From contig BJOX01000213.1 in assembly GCA_009731375.1 (NCBI GenBank), forward strand, positions 302,481 to 340,680: a stretch of 38,200 nucleotides of DNA, in the 5' to 3' direction. Shown here one piece after another: positions 8,131 to 15,186 of this stretch. A model generated the notes under the pieces. That model did not search any database. It worked only from the letters and a program-made list of their open reading frames with translations, and had not been told where the DNA came from. Both the position numbers and the translations under genes were made by a program. The DNA comes from Paulinella micropora (lineage: Eukaryota > Cercozoa > Imbricatea > Euglyphida). Each line of letters begins with the position of its first letter. The first letter of the stretch is position 1.

Positions 8131-9195
8131 TCAGTAGCTGAAACTTTCACAACCCTTCTCCAAGAACGAAGCCTCAACCCGGCTGACCTGTTCCAAGCTG
8201 CCGTTTTCCCGCGCGGCCTGGCTGTGGGGCGCTAGCCTGATGGTGGGAGGCGTCGGCGACGCTGCCATTGGCAGGTTGGCGAGGGACGGCTGATGCGAAG
8301 CGGCGCTAGAGTCGGGCGTTTGCGTGTAGGCCTCCATGACCGCGCCAAGCCTCGAACCGCGCGGGCCCGCCGCCAGTTCTTGGTCAGGCGCCGCGTCGTC
8401 GTGGCAGAAGGCGCCCTGCTGTGGTGCGCTCTGGACACGCACGGCCTGCGTGGGCTTGAGGTAAAGCCTTGGTTCGGAAGGGACCTTTTGCAATTTGGGC
8501 AGCAGCTGCAGGGCTACGAGGCAGAGCCATGGCGCCGGGACAAGGGCGGCCATGAAGCCGAACGTCCACCGTACGGGGGCTCCCCCGCGTGGCAGCTCTA
8601 GACAGAGCCACAGCATAAAGTACAACGCGTGCAGGGCGGCACAGCACGCGGAGGCACACTGCAAGCAGCACAGAGTACGCCTGGCCCGCGCCGCCCGCGC
8701 CGAGTCGCTCGCGCCGACCTTCCGCTGCAGCGCGCGTATCCGCGAGTTGCTGCTGAAGAACAACCAGGCGCCGTACAGCTGGGCGGTCAGCAAGAAAGCC
8801 ATGGGCGGCCAGTGGTTTTCTGTGGTGGCGGCGAGCGCGGCCGAGGCTACGCACACCGCCAGGCGCAGAAACCTCATGTCATGGCACCGGTTCCGAAGGT
8901 TCGAGGGGGCCAGCCCGTGCGGGTAGCGTTCTACGCACTCTAGCCACACGTGCCACGCCAGCGGCAGCAGCAGGGACTGGTACGCGATCTGCCAGGGCAA
9001 CCGGTGCCCTTCACAGAGCAGCAGCACGGCGGCCGCGTGCGCTACGGTCCAGAACCACAGGCGCAGGGTCGTGAACACGGCGACACGCCGCGGCCGTCCG
9101 CTGTCGGTCGCCAGCTGCAGGCACAGCAGCCACGCCAGGCCGCACACGAAAGCGGCGGCGCAGGCGATGGACATGGCGGCGGGGCTGAACAACAT
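8131..9195 (-). CDS. Seven-helix membrane protein with long cytosolic-type tail
   Basis: A 354-residue frame taken from ATG 9195. The frame stays open further upstream, but that part is low-complexity and antisense to the kelch gene. Seven hydrophobic stretches are visible. They begin near IACAAAFVCGLAWLLCLQL, LWFWTVAHAAAVLLLC, IAYQSLLLPLAWHVWLE and FLRLAVCVASAALAA. The last three are MAFLLTAQLYGAWLFF, CASACCAALHALYFMLWLCL and FGFMAALVPAPWLCLVALQ. A hydrophilic tail of about 130 residues rich in Ser, Pro and Gln follows. There is no lysine in the last helix, so it is not a rhodopsin. The topology recalls G-protein-coupled or THH1/TOM-like seven-helix proteins, but I see no diagnostic motif. 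It lies tail-to-tail with heliorhodopsin, and an A10 tract precedes the start. Function unknown; membrane location is firm. Confidence 0.7.
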   Translation of the reverse strand: MLFSPAAMSIACAAAFVCGLAWLLCLQLATDSGRPRRVAVFTTLRLWFWTVAHAAAVLLLCEGHRLPWQIAYQSLLLPLAWHVWLECVERYPHGLAPSNLRNRCHDMRFLRLAVCVASAALAATTENHWPPMAFLLTAQLYGAWLFFSSNSRIRALQRKVGASDSARAARARRTLCCLQCASACCAALHALYFMLWLCLELPRGGAPVRWTFGFMAALVPAPWLCLVALQLLPKLQKVPSEPRLYLKPTQAVRVQSAPQQGAFCHDDAAPDQELAAGPRGSRLGAVMEAYTQTPDSSAASHQPSLANLPMAASPTPPTIRLAPHSQAARENGSLEQVSRVEASFLEKGCESFSY

Positions 9196-9592
9196 GTTAC
9201 GGGACAGGGCTGTGATTTTCTTTTCTTCTGTTTTTTTTTTGCTTTTGTTGCTGTCGGCGGTATAAGATAGCCGGCGGTCGGGGTGACTGGTGTTCAAGAG
9301 AACAAAACCGCTAAGAACAAAAGCCAGAGCGTTCGTTTTTGTATTATTTTTCTTAGCTTTTTTTTTAAAAAAAAATTCACCCCTCCCCCCCCAAAAAAGC
9401 AACAAAAAACGGGCGGAATGGGGAGCGGCGAATAAGTGGAGAGGGGGGGGGGAATGCCAAGAAGGCATTAGGCCCCCCCCTTCCCACCGTCCTCCGCCCG
9501 TTTCCATTTTGTTTTCTGGAGTGTTTTTGGAGGCCCCCCCCCCCCAAACACTTCGTGGCCAGGACGAAAGCTGTGCCAGCGCCCAGCAAAAA
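9196..9592. promoter_or_regulatory. Divergent promoter region, low complexity
   Basis: This spacer of 397 bp separates the divergent seven-helix (minus) and kelch (plus) genes. It holds T10 at 9231-9240 (an A-tract for the minus gene, about 35 bases from its ATG), mixed T/A runs near 9355-9376, and C- and G-runs. A reading frame runs through it into the kelch gene, but its protein would be low-complexity, so the kelch ATG at 9593 is preferred. Confidence 0.4.
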
Positions 9593-11026
9593 ATGTCGAG
9601 CCACGAGAAAAGGAAGCTGGCGCAGCCAGAAACCGCCGAACATCCGCAGAACCCCCTCGAAGTGTTCGGGGACCTGCTGCACAACGTGGAACAGCTGTAC
9701 AAGACGTCTGGCGACCGCTTCACACAGCAGCGGCAGGACGACAGGGCGAGCCTTGACATATCACGCAACACGGAGGGCGACGGCAAGCTCTCGCTGACGC
9801 TGGTGAGCACGCACACCAAGTGGCGGGGCCTGCCCGAAGCGAGCGCGGGCGCGCGGCGCCAGCTCGAGGCCGAGATCAGCAGGCGCGAGCAGGACATCAG
9901 GGCCCTGAACGCCGAGAGCGAGGCGCTGCGCCTCCGCGTGGAATGCGACGACGAGCAGGAGCACGACCTCGGCTCCCGGCTGTACCAGGTGCACCAAGTG
10001 ATCGGCCGGCGCAAGCAGGAGTTGCAGCGGCTGCGCGCCCGGACCGTGCTGGAAGTAGAGGCGGACGTGGACCACGAGGACCGGCGCCTGGAAATCACGC
10101 TCTCGACGCTGTCGCGGACGTGCACTCAGAAGGCGTGTGTCCCGGCCAGATGCGCGCGGCTGTACGTGTTCGGCGGCTACGGCGGCGGCGCGCCGGGCGC
10201 CCACGACCGGCTGGCGGCTACGCACTGCTACAACCCGAAGAAAGACGTTTGGACGCAGTGCGCCAAGCTCAAGCAAGCGCGCTCGAGTATCGCCGGCGCA
10301 GCGCTCGAGGGCCGTCTGTACGCGGTCGGGGGGGCCGTGTCCTTGAACAACACGACGACGACAGCGGAGAGGCTGGACTTGAGCCAGCAGGAAAAGGGCT
10401 GGGAAGCTATCGCGCGCGTGCCCTACGAATTCGTCGGTTCCAGCGCGTTGTCGTTGGGCGGCAGCCTGTACGTGCTGGGCGGGGCTTGCAAGGGAAAGTA
10501 CACCAGTGACGTGTTGCGCTACGACGCAGTGGCCGACAGCTGGTCCTACTGCTGCGGCCTGTCGCGGCCCAGGGGCTACTTGGGCGCGGCCGGCATGGGC
10601 GGGCACGCGTACGTCTTCGGCGGCATAGACAACGACAACAAGATCCTGGACCACGCGGAGAAGATGGAGCACGACCGTTGGGTGGCGGTGGCGCCGCTGA
10701 AAGTCGCTCGGTGGGGTTGCTCGTCGGCGGTACTGAAGGGGCTGGTGTACGCCATCGGGGGCCTGGCGGTGGGGGGCCGCGTGCTCGCGTCGGTCGAGCG
10801 CTACGACCCGGCCCTGGACGCGTGGCACGAGGTTGCGCCAATGCGCGAGGCGCGCGAGGACTCGTGCGCGGCGGTACTTGACGGCGAGCTGTACGTGCTG
10901 GGGGGCACTGACGCGAACCAGGAGCCCCTGGCCAGCGTAGAGCGCTATAACGAGGAACAGAACACGTGGCAGTGCGTGGCCAGCTTGCCCGTCAGTCTCA
11001 CCCTGGCCGGGTGCGCCGTCGCGTAA
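9593..11026 (+). CDS. Kelch-repeat protein with N-terminal coiled coil
   Basis: A 477-residue protein from ATG 9593 (MSSHEKRKLAQ). Residues about 80-170 are charged and heptad-like (RRQLEAEISRREQDI, RRKQELQRLRART), a likely coiled coil for dimerisation. From about residue 187 to the end come about six kelch repeats. Each has a GG doublet after hydrophobic residues, followed by spaced Tyr and Trp: LYVFGGYGGG, LYAVGGAVS, LYVLGGACK, AYVFGGIDN, VYAIGGLAV and LYVLGGTDA. These form a beta-propeller that binds proteins. In cells and in poxviruses kelch proteins often act as substrate adaptors for Cullin-3 ligases through a BTB domain. No BTB or BACK domain is seen here; the coiled coil takes its place. 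Together with the RING gene it may point to ubiquitin-pathway interference, which is inference. Confidence 0.88.
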   Translation: MSSHEKRKLAQPETAEHPQNPLEVFGDLLHNVEQLYKTSGDRFTQQRQDDRASLDISRNTEGDGKLSLTLVSTHTKWRGLPEASAGARRQLEAEISRREQDIRALNAESEALRLRVECDDEQEHDLGSRLYQVHQVIGRRKQELQRLRARTVLEVEADVDHEDRRLEITLSTLSRTCTQKACVPARCARLYVFGGYGGGAPGAHDRLAATHCYNPKKDVWTQCAKLKQARSSIAGAALEGRLYAVGGAVSLNNTTTTAERLDLSQQEKGWEAIARVPYEFVGSSALSLGGSLYVLGGACKGKYTSDVLRYDAVADSWSYCCGLSRPRGYLGAAGMGGHAYVFGGIDNDNKILDHAEKMEHDRWVAVAPLKVARWGCSSAVLKGLVYAIGGLAVGGRVLASVERYDPALDAWHEVAPMREAREDSCAAVLDGELYVLGGTDANQEPLASVERYNEEQNTWQCVASLPVSLTLAGCAVA

Positions 11027-11189
11027 TTGAGAGAAAGTTAATCTTTATTTAAAAAAAGAAAGAAAAGAAGCAACACGCCGGATCCTCTTCTTTGCCGGCC
11101 GGAAATGGGACCTCCGCCCCCGCGAAATTGACGCTTTGTCGCGAAAGACTTTTTACTTTAAAAAACACGAGTCGTTTCTCTTAAATCCA
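11027..11189. other. Short intergenic stretch after kelch gene
   Basis: Just after the kelch stop the sequence is T- then A-rich (TTTATTTAAAAAAAG near 11042-11056), a possible 3' end signal. Nothing else is recognised before the broken minus-strand gene. Confidence 0.4.
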
Positions 11190-11764
11190 CTACTTTTTTG
11201 TTTTGCGCCGCGCTCTCCTTTTCTTGGTCCGCCCGGCACTGCTGCTAAGTCTAAAGGAGCCTCCAGGCATCCGGGCTTGGCGGCCAGACATTCGACCGTC
11301 TTATGTCTAGGTCGCGGGGCTCTCCGACCCCGTCCCGGTACATCAAAGCCTAGCTCGTGATTGAAGTCTTTGGTCTTGCGACCGAGACACTACAGACTGT
11401 TCACGACACAGTCAGGCTCCATCTGGCAAAAACACGATAACTTCTCCAGTCCCGGATCTTCGTGTGTTAGTTTGTATAAATGTCTTGCTGGCGTAGGGCC
11501 AGCAGTCTCAAGAGAATGTCGCGCCCGTGTTGCAAGGCGCACCACTGACAGCACTTTCTTGGCGGCTCCGATGTCCTGCCACAGGGCCCCACCTTGCGTA
11601 CAGGTTTGGGTGGTGGAGCCCTCGACGGTCTAGCACCTTGCACTGCTTAGATTTTGCGCGGCCGCCTTCGCGTACCACTGCACCGCCTTTGCTGCTAGAC
11701 CGTCGGGTTGGCTTTGCAGGCTGAGCAATTCCTGGGCTTTTTCGGACCAGAGACGCGCAGACAT
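11190..11764 (-). pseudogene. Broken minus-strand gene candidate
   Basis: No long open frame exists here, but the minus strand has coding character spread over several frames. A start at ATG 11764 (MSARLWSEKAQELLSL, then a helical AKAVQWYAKAAAQ) runs 44 codons to a TAG at 11630-11632. The adjacent frame then continues with a Pro/Arg-rich linker and CCQWCALQHGRDILLRLL, up to a TAA at 11467. Further on, a basic tail (GRTKKRRARRKTKK) ends at a TAG at 11190-11192. This fits a protein of about 190 residues with a nuclear-localisation-like tail, broken by two or more indels. I do not recognise the family. It could instead be a chance pattern in GC-rich DNA; the middle third is ambiguous between frames. 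Confidence 0.3.
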
Positions 11765-12372
11765 AGTTTTGGTTGTTGCCACGTGTTTTAATGTATTAGC
11801 TGATTGTTAAAACGGAAAGAACAAAGGTCTTACTTATTTTGACAACACCCCCCCCCCCTCTTCCAATCTAAGGCAGTGAAAAGCAGAAAAAATGGAGATG
11901 GGGAAGGGGGGGCCTCCTGTGTTGCAGAGCCCATTGAGCAGCTCAATGCCTAAAAACATTGAGTAGTTTAAGTGACAGGGGGAGGGCCACAAACAAAGTG
12001 CAAGCAACCAATTGTGTGTGTGTGTGTTTGTGCATAATTCGTGTCCTAGGGTCGTGTTTCTGTGTGCAGGGTCATCTATTTTCTGTACAGGTGCATTGTC
12101 ATTGTTGTTCGTCTACCGTGTGCAGGGGAGAGGGGGGGGGTTGTTCTGTACATATTTTGTCTTTTGTTTGTGCTTGTGTTTAGGTGTGTGTGAACGTGTA
12201 ATGGTGTGTGTTTGTGTATGTGTAATTGAGTGTGTTTGTGTGTCTGTGTGTGTTTGTGTGTCTGTGTGTGTTTGTGTGTGTGGAGGGGAGGGGGGCCGCC
12301 GAGCGTGAAGAAAAGAAAAAAGGCACGACATGTTCGGCGCCTGCCTTTTTTTGACAGACAAAACAAAAAAAC
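11765..12372. repeat. Non-coding low-complexity stretch with GT microsatellite
   Basis: This 608-bp stretch has no credible gene. It holds C- and G-runs near 11849 and 11903, a purine-rich part, and a GT-rich microsatellite from about 12,010 to 12,290 (TGTGTGTTTGTGTGTCTG-type units). It ends with an A7 run directly before the start at 12373. Short frames here translate to Cys/Val or His/Thr repeats and are not real. Confidence 0.75.
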
Positions 12373-13226
12373 ATGGCCACCGAACCAAGCGCGGCGCTTC
12401 CTGTTCCTGCTAAGCCCCTGCAAACTGCCGTCAGGCCGGTGCCGACGTACGGTGCCCTGCAGAGCATCCGTGTGTTCGGGCTGACCGGCACCGCACTCGT
12501 GGCCACGGGCTGCCGTGTCCATATTCATGTGCGTTACCAGCGGGCCGAAGAAGAGAGCGACCATAGCGACTCAGGGGACGGCTCCCATGACGAGGACGAC
12601 GCGGCACAAAGCGTCCCCGACCATGCGCTGGACCAGTGCCAACTGTCGCAGATCCCAGAGGCTGCCCGCACAGCTTCTTGGCTCCTGTCGCTAGCCCGCC
12701 GCCCGCAGGCATCCTGGTTCGAAGCCCTGTTCATCAGCAAGCCAATAGCCTGCACGGAGCTGAAGGGGTCGCTGGGCAAGCCTAACCAGCAGGGCCAGTC
12801 CAAATTTTCGCTGCGCACGACCGTACCCGGCGGCGAGCACGGGGAGACCACCGTTTCGTTCTCCTTCGAGTTTCTCCTGGACGTACCCCCGGACGCCAAA
12901 GAGCCCGTGCCGCTTAGCTGCGGCGGGGCCGGCGACGTGGAGCAGTTGCTGCAGGACAAGNNNNNNNNNNAGACAAGCTCGCGCAGCTCCGGCCATGCTA
13001 CGACACCCTGCTGAGCGCCGCCAAGGAGAGGACCAGCGCGTCCAAAGTACTGCACGAACTGTTGCCCGCGACCGGTTGGGACCTGGCGCGCCGGCGGCGG
13101 GAGAAAATGCAACTGTTTGTGCATGACAGTTGGGGCTCGGTCAGCACGCTGAGACGGACCAGCCGCACGCCCACGGGTGGGCGTTCCCCTAGGAAACGCC
13201 TGCCAGACCCGTACGCCTTGCGCTAA
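12373..13226 (+). CDS. Orphan protein with acidic insert, interrupted by a 10-N gap
   Basis: Starts at ATG 12373 (MATEPSAALPVP). The first 196 codons run to the 10-N gap at 12961-12970. After the gap, a frame beginning at Asp-Lys-Leu continues with coding character to a TAA at 13224-13226. The two parts are out of frame if the gap is really 10 bases, so the gap is a placeholder of unknown size. Visible features are a beta-rich N-terminal part, an acidic Asp/Glu/Ser/His stretch (about residues 56-80), a second beta-rich part (FSFEFLLDV), and a helical, Arg-rich C-terminus ending in SPRKRLPDPYALR. A head domain followed by a helix and a basic tail recalls DNA-repair scaffolds such as XRCC4, but I see no decisive motif. 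Function unknown. Confidence 0.6.
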
Positions 13227-13350
13227 ACAATCTTTTTTTTTAATTTTCTTTTTGTGTGTGTACCAATGCGCCTTTTCTTAAAAAAAAAAAAAGAGTACAA
13301 ATAAAACCTTAAACAGCCAGGGCCAAAAAAAAAGAAATCTCGCCGGCTCA
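13227..13350 (+). promoter_or_regulatory. AT-rich spacer with A-tracts and AATAAA
   Basis: A 124-bp spacer with T8 after the upstream stop, A13 at 13280-13292, AATAAA at about 13300, and A9 at 13325-13333, which is 17 bases before the ATG at 13351. It probably holds the 3' end of the upstream gene and the promoter of the next. The role is inferred from position and from the repeated A-tract pattern in this block. Confidence 0.4.
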
Positions 13351-14094
13351 ATGTCCGGCTTGTACCAACGTCTGACACCTGAACTCTGGAATTATGTTAC
13401 AGAAGGTCTTGACGGAGAAGATGACCAAAAACAAGTAGTACAGGAAATCTACCCACCCGAAGCCGAACGTCGCTTCTTTGAACAGCTCGAAAACAAGAAA
13501 GCCCTGCACACTGCCTGGGAAAATTGTGTGCGGGGCGAGCGCGCCTTCTCAGTAGACATCAAGACACTCACGGAGCTGGTCAACAAATGTCAGTACGATT
13601 CGTGGCTGCCTTCATCTCTGAACCTCTTCGGCCGCGACGGCCAGACAGCACGGAAGATTGCAACCTGGCTGACACAGCTCTGCACGCTGCCGCGACTGAT
13701 CCAGAACCTGCGCAAGGTCACTATCCAAAAAATAAGCCTGCCGCGTGCCCTTGTCGAAAACCTGACGGGCGTGTTCGAACTGCGACTGTCAGACACCAGC
13801 ATCATTGAAGCTACCGGCGGCCCGCTGGTTCTGCGCGCGCCCTATTGCACGCGCCTAAAACTGGAACGCACAACAACACTGCTAACGACAGAGTTCTGTG
13901 TCAGCGGTCCCTGCAGGGTTAGTTTGTTTAAAGTCAGTTCGCCAGAAATCTCCGTGAACTGGCACTGCCGAACACAAGGCTCGTCGCTCTACATCGAAAA
14001 ATGCAATGAGGCCATCGGGGTCCGGCTAAAAAACATCCTGCTGCAAAATGTTCAGAACCTGGACCACCCTAATTTAGACATTTTGAAACAGTAA
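13351..14094 (+). CDS. Orphan protein, possibly degenerate repeat fold
   Basis: A clean 247-residue frame starting MSGLYQRLTPELWNYV. The N-terminal 70 residues are acidic and helical. From about residue 110 there is a regular hydrophobic rhythm (IQNLRKVTIQKISL, VFELRLSDTSI, CTRLKLERTTTL, CRVSLFKVSS, SSLYIEKCNEAI, VRLKNILLQNV). It resembles a degenerate leucine-rich repeat or beta-solenoid. No membrane segment or catalytic motif is seen. The first LTPELW-type segment could be an F-box-like start, but it is too weak to claim. Base composition is milder than in the genes to the left. A9 precedes the start by 17 bases. Family not recognised. Confidence 0.6.
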   Translation: MSGLYQRLTPELWNYVTEGLDGEDDQKQVVQEIYPPEAERRFFEQLENKKALHTAWENCVRGERAFSVDIKTLTELVNKCQYDSWLPSSLNLFGRDGQTARKIATWLTQLCTLPRLIQNLRKVTIQKISLPRALVENLTGVFELRLSDTSIIEATGGPLVLRAPYCTRLKLERTTTLLTTEFCVSGPCRVSLFKVSSPEISVNWHCRTQGSSLYIEKCNEAIGVRLKNILLQNVQNLDHPNLDILKQ

Positions 14095-14184
14095 CCCACG
14101 CGGGAATCCGTTGCTTTGACCCTGTATTTCTTTTAAAACAATCGTTTCATTGAAAACCACCAAGCAAAAATTTACTCACTTTTT

Positions 14185-14232
14185 TTACGCTGGATCGTGT
14201 GAAATTTGAAAATAGGGGTCGCCCACTTCCGG
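14185..14232 (-). pseudogene. Duplicated fragment of the RPB1 3' end
   Basis: The minus strand here can be read as PEVGDPYFQISHDPA followed by TAA. This nearly repeats the last residues of the RPB1 gene at 15187 (PEVGDAYFQISHDP). The DNA match spans about 45 bp, and the RPB1 end lies about 1 kb away in the same orientation. The repeat array lies between the two copies. This looks like a piece copied during a segmental or tandem duplication. A full second RPB1 is not present, because the sequence to the right of the fragment does not encode it. Confidence 0.65.
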
Positions 14233-14367
14233 ATGCATTTAACATCTGCCCGGAACCCGGTGAATTTCGCGACAAGACAGCTTTCTGCCGCAGACTCCGA
14301 CAGATTTTTGCGAAACGGTTTCTGACGGGTTTTGCGGCTCCCGACAGAAATTTCTTTCAGCAAAGGA

Positions 14368-14507
14368 CATTTCGGCAATCTGCTAAATGTAAGTTAAAAA
14401 ATTTGGGGAGACGAAGGCGGGCGGGGAAAAATTTTCTGATTTCTGTAAATTTCCCCGCCCGCCGTCGTCTCCCGAATTTTTTGCTCTCAAACAGGATTGC
14501 CGAAATG
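14368..14507. repeat. 140-bp palindrome, copy 1
   Basis: Two nested inverted-repeat arms are visible. The outer arms are CATTTCGGCAATC at 14368 and GATTGCCGAAATG ending at 14507. The inner arms begin GGGGAGACG and end CGTCTCCC and include the GC-rich GGCGGGCGGGGA / TCCCCGCCCGCC, with a short AT-rich centre. The arms could form a strong hairpin or cruciform. The structure resembles a foldback element (MITE) or a viral control or replication structure; sequence alone does not decide. Confidence 0.8.
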
Positions 14508-14651
14508 ACCAAACTTTTTTTTTCTAAACCTTCCCGAGACCCGGTGAATTTCGCGACAAGACAGCTTTCTGCCGAAGACTCCGACAAATTTTTGCGAAAC
14601 GGTTTCTGACGGATTTTGCGGCTACCGACAGAAATTTTTTTCAGCAAAGGA

Positions 14652-14793
14652 CATTTCGGCAATCTGCTAAATGTAAGTTAAAAAATTTGGGGAGACGACG
14701 GCGGGCGGGGAGAATTTACAGAAATCCAAAGCTTTCCCCGCCCGCCGTCGTCTCCCGAATTTTTTTTTGCTCTCAAACAGGATTGCCGAAATG
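14652..14793. repeat. 142-bp palindrome, copy 2
   Basis: Second copy of the same palindrome, with the same outer arms (CATTTCGGCAATC / GATTGCCGAAATG) and GC-rich inner arms. The centre differs in sequence and orientation from copy 1 (the bases between the GC arms read GAATTTACAGAAATCC here, but the other way round in copy 1). An inverted centre between the copies would be consistent with hairpin-mediated flipping. Confidence 0.8.
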
Positions 14794-14890
14794 ACAAAAG
14801 AAAATTCGAATCTGCCCGGAACCCGGTGAATTTCGCGACAAGACAGCCTTTTGCCGCAGACTCCGGATGGTTGCGCGAAATTGGGACCAG

Positions 14891-15186
14891 CCCCCCCCCG
14901 ACCCCTTTTTTCTGTCTGTCGTCGTGGCTTCTCTCGGACAAGGGCCACGCTGAGCGACAAAGCCCCTAAGGGGGGGGGGGGGAGCCGGTGTTTGTGCAGA
15001 GTCCGGACCTTTTTCAATGAGCTAAGCTGTTGCCAATCTGGTGAATTTCATTAACGAAATCGTCTGAGTACGCCATATTCTGCTGCTGCAAAATCCTTTT
15101 TAAAAAATAAATCGTGCTGCTACAACAGCAGGTAATCGTTTAATTAACAAGAAATGCGAGCAAAGTTTAGTTCCTTTGCGAGATGA
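14891..15186. other. Unique spacer between repeat array and RPB1 end
   Basis: Contains C- and G-runs near 14887 and 14969, then AT-rich sequence. A phrase similar to the repeat (TGGTGAATTTCATT near 15040) may be a decayed trace of a further copy. No gene is seen. Confidence 0.5.

Larger units (their letters stand above)
14240..14890. repeat. Tandem repeat, period about 283 bp, two full copies and one partial
   Basis: The sequence CCCGGTGAATTTCGCGACAA begins at 14256, 14540 and 14822, a period of 284 then 282. The first two copies run on through TTTTGCGAAACGGTTTCTGA, CAGCAAAGGACATTTCGGCA and a GC-rich palindrome, with few differences. The third stops matching after about 50 bp (near 14870). 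Short open frames of 60-130 codons inside the repeats are translations of the repeat and carry no domain. The array directly follows the RPB1 tail fragment and precedes the RPB1 gene end. Confidence 0.85.

Noticed and set aside
8131-10125. 664-residue minus-strand protein covering the seven-helix gene and the kelch 5' half
   Set aside because: The first 310 residues are the antisense of the kelch gene and spacer; the hydrophobic protein begins at 9195.
12373-13226. XRCC4 or PAXX orthologue
   Set aside because: The order (beta-rich head, helix, basic tail) is suggestive, but no diagnostic residue pattern could be confirmed by eye.
14172-15017. Four minus-strand frames with KCPLLKEISVGSRK-like starts
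   Set aside because: They are near-identical because they translate the 283-bp tandem repeat; no independent coding evidence.
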